Source of the DNA: CAYUIG01 sp964444685
GTDB lineage: Bacteria; Gemmatimonadota; Gemmatimonadetes; Longimicrobiales; RSA9
Direction: 5' to 3'
Assembly: GCA_964444685.1 (NCBI GenBank)
Contig: CAYUIG010000078.1
Span: forward strand, 1 to 10,601
Length of the DNA stretch: 10,601 nt
The notes under the pieces are model-generated. The model made no database searches and was not told the DNA's origin. It saw only the letters and a program-made list of their open reading frames with translations. Below are positions 7,283 through 10,601 of this stretch, one piece after another. Within the stretch, counting starts at the first letter, position 1; every line of letters begins with the position of its first letter. Made by a program: the position numbers and the translations under genes.

Positions 7283-7905
7283 CCGAAGAGCGCCGCATCA
7301 CCGTACCACGCTCCGCGCGCTACTTCGTGCGGGGCAATGCACAGCCGCGCGAGCTCTGGCTGGCCTGCCACGGCTACGGCCAGCTCGCCGAGGAATTCCT
7401 CACGGGGTTCCGTGCGGTGCCGGACGACATCCGGCTCATCGCGCCCGAAGCACTCAACCGCTTCTATCACGAGAGCGGTTTCCACGGACCCGAATCGCGC
7501 GTGGGCGCCACGTGGATGACACGCATCGACCGCTTGTCCGAGATCGATGACTACGTGCGCTACCTGGACCTCGTGTACGATGATGCGATCGCGACGAGTC
7601 CTGAGCTCCGGGTCACGGCCTTCGGATTTTCGCAGGGGGCTGCGACCATCGCGCGGTGGGCGGCGCGCACGAGCCGCAGGTACGACCGGGTCGTGCTCTG
7701 GGGCGCCGGCATCCCGCCCGAGGTGACGCCCCGGCCCGACCTGTTCCACGGCGCCGAGGTCATTTTCGTCTCCGGGCTGCGCGACGCCTTCAACGCCGAC
7801 CGCGCCGCGGAGGGTGCCCGCACCTTCGGCCTCGACGCGCGCGTGCTGCGCTTCGATGGCGGCCACCGCCTCGACGACGCCACCCTGCGCCTTCTCGCCG
7901 ACTGA
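7279..7905 (+). CDS. Small alpha/beta-hydrolase, phospholipase/carboxylesterase-like
   Basis: A 208-residue serine hydrolase resembling the COG0400 predicted esterases. The GTG at 7279 overlaps the amidase TGA as GTGA; the open frame upstream of it is shadow of the amidase gene. The fold is clear: strand ELWLACHGYG (HGYG is the oxyanion turn) from about 25, nucleophile elbow GFSQG with Ser118, Asp169 in SGLRDAFN after strand AEVIFVSG, and His196 in FDGGHRLDD. Order and spacing fit a complete Ser-Asp-His triad. No signal peptide or membrane segment is seen, so it is probably cytoplasmic. Substrate (short-chain ester, lysophospholipid or other acyl ester) cannot be told from sequence. It ends the coupled three-gene run, and its stop is followed by a 164-nt non-coding stretch. 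Confidence 0.85.
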   Translation: MTEERRITVPRSARYFVRGNAQPRELWLACHGYGQLAEEFLTGFRAVPDDIRLIAPEALNRFYHESGFHGPESRVGATWMTRIDRLSEIDDYVRYLDLVYDDAIATSPELRVTAFGFSQGAATIARWAARTSRRYDRVVLWGAGIPPEVTPRPDLFHGAEVIFVSGLRDAFNADRAAEGARTFGLDARVLRFDGGHRLDDATLRLLAD

Positions 7906-8069
7906 TTCGTTCCGATTCCGGGACGCCTCCGTCCGAAACCGCACGAAACCGACCCCCAGCTGCATCCGTAACGTCCAACGAGACAACGATCTGAGTACAG
8001 GCACAGTCCAAGCCGTAAACCAGACTCCAGACTCCAGACTCCAGGCCCAAGACTCCAGACCCAAGAGAC
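7906..8069 (+). other. Intergenic region between esterase and ADOP permease genes
   Basis: 164 nt with noticeably lower GC than the flanking genes. It has a weak 5-bp stem (GGACG/CGTCC, 7921-7934) with no T-run, and a heptamer tandem repeat at its 3' end. No clear -35/-10 pair and no canonical Shine-Dalgarno sequence was found before the ATG at 8070; a purine-rich AAGAGA (8063-8068) is the only candidate and is too close to the ATG to be a normal ribosome site. Confidence 0.6.
8020..8068 (+). repeat. Tandem heptamer repeat, seven CCAGACT-like units directly before a start codon
   Basis: Seven consecutive 7-nt units with no indels: CCAGACT three times (8020-8040), then CCAGGCC, CAAGACT, CCAGACC and CAAGAGA. 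The array ends one base before the ATG of the permease gene and so occupies the place of its ribosome-binding site. Units degrade toward the 3' end. An in-frame TAA at 8016-8018 closes the permease frame upstream and there is no start codon inside the repeat, so it is not coding for that gene. Confidence 0.9.
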
Positions 8070-10478
8070 ATGGACGCCTTCCTCCAGGACCTCCGCTACG
8101 CCGCCCGGCGCATCGCCGCGAGTCCGGCGTTCTCGGCGCTGATCATCCTCACGCTGGCGGTGGGGATCGGCGCGAACACCGCGATCTTCAGCGTGGTGAA
8201 CTCGCTGCTGCTGCGGCCACTGCCGTACGAGAATCCGGACCAGCTCGTGGAGATCAACCACCTGTATCCGCGGCTGGATCTGGAAGCGTCCGTGAGTGCG
8301 GGCGGGTTCGCGGACTACCGGAACAACACGCGTTCGTTCTCGCACGTGTCGGCGCAGATGGGCTGGGCGCCGAACCTCGTGGGCGGCGGCGAGCCGGAGC
8401 GGCTGCAGGGCTCGCAGGTGAGCGCGCAGTGGTTTGCGATGTACGGCGTGACGCCGGCGATCGGGCGGACGTTCCTCGAGGAGGAGGACGCGCCGGGTCG
8501 CAACCGCGTGGTCGTCCTTTCACACGGATTCTGGCAGCGGCGGTTTGGTGAAGACCCCGGGATCCTGGGGCGTACGCTGTCGCTGGATGGTGAGCCGCAC
8601 GAAGTCGTCGGCGTGATGCCGCGCGGGTTCGAGCCGTTCTACGGCCGGCGCACGGAAATCTTCCGGCCGATCGCGCTCACGCCCGAACAGCTCGCGGCGG
8701 GGCGGACGAACGAGTACCTGACCGTGACCGCGCGGCTGCATTCGCAGGTGACGCTCGCACAGGCGCAGGGCGAGATGCGGCAGTTCGCGGAGCGGCTGAA
8801 GCAGGAGACGCCCGACCAGTATCCCACCGACTGGTCGCTGCTCGTCACGCCGCTCAACGAGCGCGCACGCGGCGACATCCGTCCCGCACTGCTCGTGCTG
8901 CTCGGTTCCGTCGGACTCGTGCTGCTGATCGCGTGCGCGAACGTGGCGAACCTGCTGCTCGCGCGCGCGGCCGGCCGCCGGCGCGAGGTCGCGGTGCGCA
9001 CCGCGCTCGGCGCGCAGCGGTTCCGCGTCGTGCGCCAGCTCCTCACCGAAAGCATGCTGCTCGCGCTGGTAGGCGGCGGGCTCGGACTGCTGCTCGCGTA
9101 CTGGGGCGTTGCGGCTTTGATCGCTCTGGCCGCCGACTTCCCGCGTGTCGATCTCGTGACGGTCGACGGCACGGTGCTCGCCTTCACCGCGCTCATCGCC
9201 GTGGCCACCGGTCTCGTGTTCGGACTCGCGCCTGCGGTCCAGACCTCCCGTGTCGACGTGCAGGACACGCTGCGCGAGGGCGGGCGCGGCGCCGCGGCCG
9301 ACCGCGCGGGTCACGCGCTCCGCCGCATCTTCGTCGTCACCGAGTTCACGCTCGCACTCACGTTGCTCGCGGGAGCCGGACTTCTACTGCGCAGCTTCGG
9401 CCGCGTGATGGCCATCAACCCGGGCTTCGAGCCGGAGAACGTGCTCGTGTTCGACGTAGCGCTGCCGGTGTCGAAGTACCCGGACGAGGAGCTGCGGCGC
9501 CAGTTCTTCAACCGCGCCATCGCTGCGGTGCAGGCGGTGCCCGGCGTCGTGTCCGTCGGCGGCACGCAGGTGATGCCGTTCGGCGGGAGCTGGTCCACGG
9601 GCAGCTTCACGGTCGAGCACTACCAGCCCGCCGAGGGCGAGCCGAACCCGTGGGGCGACATCCGCCTCGTCACCACCGACTTCCACGAGACGCTGCGCAT
9701 CCCGCTGCTGCGCGGCCGCTACTTCGAGCCGGCCGACGGCACGAGCGGACGCGGTGTCGTGATCGTGGACCAGGAGATGGTGCGCCGCTACTGGCCGGAT
9801 CAGGATCCGATCGGCAAGCGGATCCTGCGCGGCGGCAACGCGTACGAGGTCATCGGAGTGGTCGGCCACGCCGCGCACGAAGGGCTCGACGCCGACCCGC
9901 GCGTGCAGCTCTACGCGGCGTACGATGAGTTCGCGATTCCGTTCCTCTCCTTCGCCGTTCGCACGCAGGGCGAACCGCTCGCGCTGCTGAACTCCGTACG
10001 CCAGGCCATCCGCTCCGTGGATCCGGACCAGCCGATCGCGCGGCCGACCACGATGGAGACGCTCATCGCGGAATCCGTCGGGGAGCGACGCCTCGCCATG
10101 GTGCTGCTCGGCATGTTCGCCGCCATCGCACTGCTCCTCGCCGCGACCGGCATCTACGGCGTGATCTCGCACGGTGTCACGCAGCGAACGCAGGAGCTGG
10201 GCGTGCGCATCGCGATGGGCGCGCGTGCCCGCGACGTGCTGATGCTCGTCATGAAGCAGGGACTCGTGCTCGCGGCCGGGGGCGTGGCCATCGGACTGGG
10301 CGGGGCGTTCGCGCTGACGCGCCTCATCCGCAGCCAGCTCTATCAGGTCGAACCGACCGACCCGGTCACGTTCGGCGCCGTTGCGCTGATTCTTGTGGTC
10401 GTCGGGACGTTCGCCACGCTGCTGCCCGCGCTGCGCGCCCTACGCGTCGACCCGGTACGAGCGCTCCGCCAAGAATGA
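8070..10478 (+). CDS. ABC transporter permease, ADOP family (MacB_PCD/FtsX duplicated)
   Basis: An 802-residue inner-membrane protein of the 'acidobacterial duplicated orphan permease' type. The N terminus MDAFLQDLRYAARRI, followed by LTLAVGIGANTAIFSVVNSLLLRPLPY, is the family hallmark. Eight hydrophobic segments are visible near residues 20-43, 273-296, 328-352, 369-389, 420-442, 676-699, 731-755 and 766-790. Large extracytoplasmic MacB_PCD-like domains lie at about 50-270 and 445-670, and FtsX-like domains at about 275-395 and 680-795. The second FtsX half ends with the typical GVISHGVTQRTQELGVRIAMGA and LPALRALRVDPVRALRQE. MacB-type proteins couple a cytoplasmic ATPase to work in the periplasm (efflux or mechanotransmission), but no ATPase domain or gene is in view, hence 'orphan'. 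The start is the ATG after the heptamer repeat; no good Shine-Dalgarno sequence precedes it. Substrate unknown. Confidence 0.93.
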   Translation: MDAFLQDLRYAARRIAASPAFSALIILTLAVGIGANTAIFSVVNSLLLRPLPYENPDQLVEINHLYPRLDLEASVSAGGFADYRNNTRSFSHVSAQMGWAPNLVGGGEPERLQGSQVSAQWFAMYGVTPAIGRTFLEEEDAPGRNRVVVLSHGFWQRRFGEDPGILGRTLSLDGEPHEVVGVMPRGFEPFYGRRTEIFRPIALTPEQLAAGRTNEYLTVTARLHSQVTLAQAQGEMRQFAERLKQETPDQYPTDWSLLVTPLNERARGDIRPALLVLLGSVGLVLLIACANVANLLLARAAGRRREVAVRTALGAQRFRVVRQLLTESMLLALVGGGLGLLLAYWGVAALIALAADFPRVDLVTVDGTVLAFTALIAVATGLVFGLAPAVQTSRVDVQDTLREGGRGAAADRAGHALRRIFVVTEFTLALTLLAGAGLLLRSFGRVMAINPGFEPENVLVFDVALPVSKYPDEELRRQFFNRAIAAVQAVPGVVSVGGTQVMPFGGSWSTGSFTVEHYQPAEGEPNPWGDIRLVTTDFHETLRIPLLRGRYFEPADGTSGRGVVIVDQEMVRRYWPDQDPIGKRILRGGNAYEVIGVVGHAAHEGLDADPRVQLYAAYDEFAIPFLSFAVRTQGEPLALLNSVRQAIRSVDPDQPIARPTTMETLIAESVGERRLAMVLLGMFAAIALLLAATGIYGVISHGVTQRTQELGVRIAMGARARDVLMLVMKQGLVLAAGGVAIGLGGAFALTRLIRSQLYQVEPTDPVTFGAVALILVVVGTFATLLPALRALRVDPVRALRQE

Positions 10479-10601
10479 ACTGCGGGGGCGGGGGCGGGGC
10501 GAGGTGGGAACTGCGGGCGCGGGGGCGGGCGCGGGCGAGATGGGGTCCGGCGGCCCCCCGCAGTTCCCACCTCGCCCGTCCCCGCGCTTCGCCCCCGCCC
10601 C
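10477..10601. repeat. GC-rich direct and inverted repeat block, G-quadruplex-prone, running off the window
   Basis: GAACTGCGGG occurs at 10477-10486 (overlapping the permease stop codon) and again at 10508-10517, a 31-bp offset with similar G-rich sequence after each. Its reverse complement CCCGCAGTTC is at 10557-10566. The second and third copies form the ends of a perfect 21-bp inverted repeat (10497-10517 with 10557-10577) around a 39-nt loop; pairing continues imperfectly outward to the G-runs at 10484-10499 and C-runs at 10580-10601. G-runs at 10484-10488, 10490-10494, 10496-10499 and 10506-10508 fit a G-quadruplex pattern, as do 10515-10517, 10521-10525, 10527-10529 and 10533-10535. There is no T-tract, so it is not a classical intrinsic terminator. 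The block continues past the window end. Confidence 0.85.

Noticed and set aside
7921..7934. Small hairpin after the esterase stop as an intrinsic terminator
   Set aside because: Only five base pairs and no following T-run; too weak to call.
6844..8064. Minus-strand open frame (406 codons) crossing the esterase and the intergenic repeat
   Set aside because: It contains the reverse-complement heptamer repeat read as WSLESGVW-like peptide, a typical spurious product of a tandem repeat, and otherwise opposes the real esterase.
8020..8068. Heptamer array as a CRISPR fragment
   Set aside because: Units are 7 nt, contiguous and without spacers, and no cas genes are present.
10479..10601. Rho-independent terminator after the permease gene
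   Set aside because: A strong inverted repeat exists, but the loop is 39 nt and no T-tract follows within the window, so it is reported as a repeat instead.

Overview
The window is a compact, very GC-rich stretch of bacterial chromosome. All seven recognisable genes lie on the + strand with overlaps or very short gaps. A duplicated FtsX/MacB-type 'orphan' permease (ADOP family), a Tat-exported amidase and strong GC bias at third codon positions suggest a soil or freshwater Gemmatimonadota, or less likely Acidobacteriota. This placement is inferred from gene content and was not tested by a search.

Region 1 (1-4628) is a carbon-storage block. A 5'-truncated treZ (malto-oligosyltrehalose trehalohydrolase, GH13) overlaps by 4 nt an archaeal-type glycogen debranching enzyme (GDE_N + GDE_C, GH133-like). 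An atypical short-chain dehydrogenase follows 10 nt later. TreZ and the debrancher fit together as enzymes acting on glycogen or maltodextrin. The SDR lacks the catalytic Tyr and Lys of its superfamily, and its link to the pathway is unknown.

Region 2 (4629-7905) begins with a 40-nt gap that holds a possible leaderless promoter. It is followed by three translationally coupled genes: a cytosolic protein resembling cobalamin/iron-siderophore binding proteins, with four cysteines and no signal peptide; a secreted amidase-signature hydrolase; and a small serine esterase of the alpha/beta-hydrolase fold. They overlap by 8 and 4 nt and are probably one operon. What they do together is not apparent.

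Region 3 (7906-10601) has a 164-nt intergenic stretch ending in seven tandem copies of a 7-bp unit that stop one base before the next start codon. The next gene encodes an 802-residue ADOP-type ABC permease with eight predicted membrane segments and no ATPase in view. After its stop codon the window ends in a G-run-rich block with direct and inverted repeats (10477-10601), which could fold as a long hairpin or as G-quadruplexes.

No tRNA, rRNA, CRISPR array, insertion sequence or phage gene was seen. Most of the window is ordinary metabolism. The least explained items are the two non-coding repeat blocks, the SDR with a substituted active site and the cysteine-bearing cytosolic binding-protein homologue. 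I saw no convincing new multi-gene defence or mobile system.
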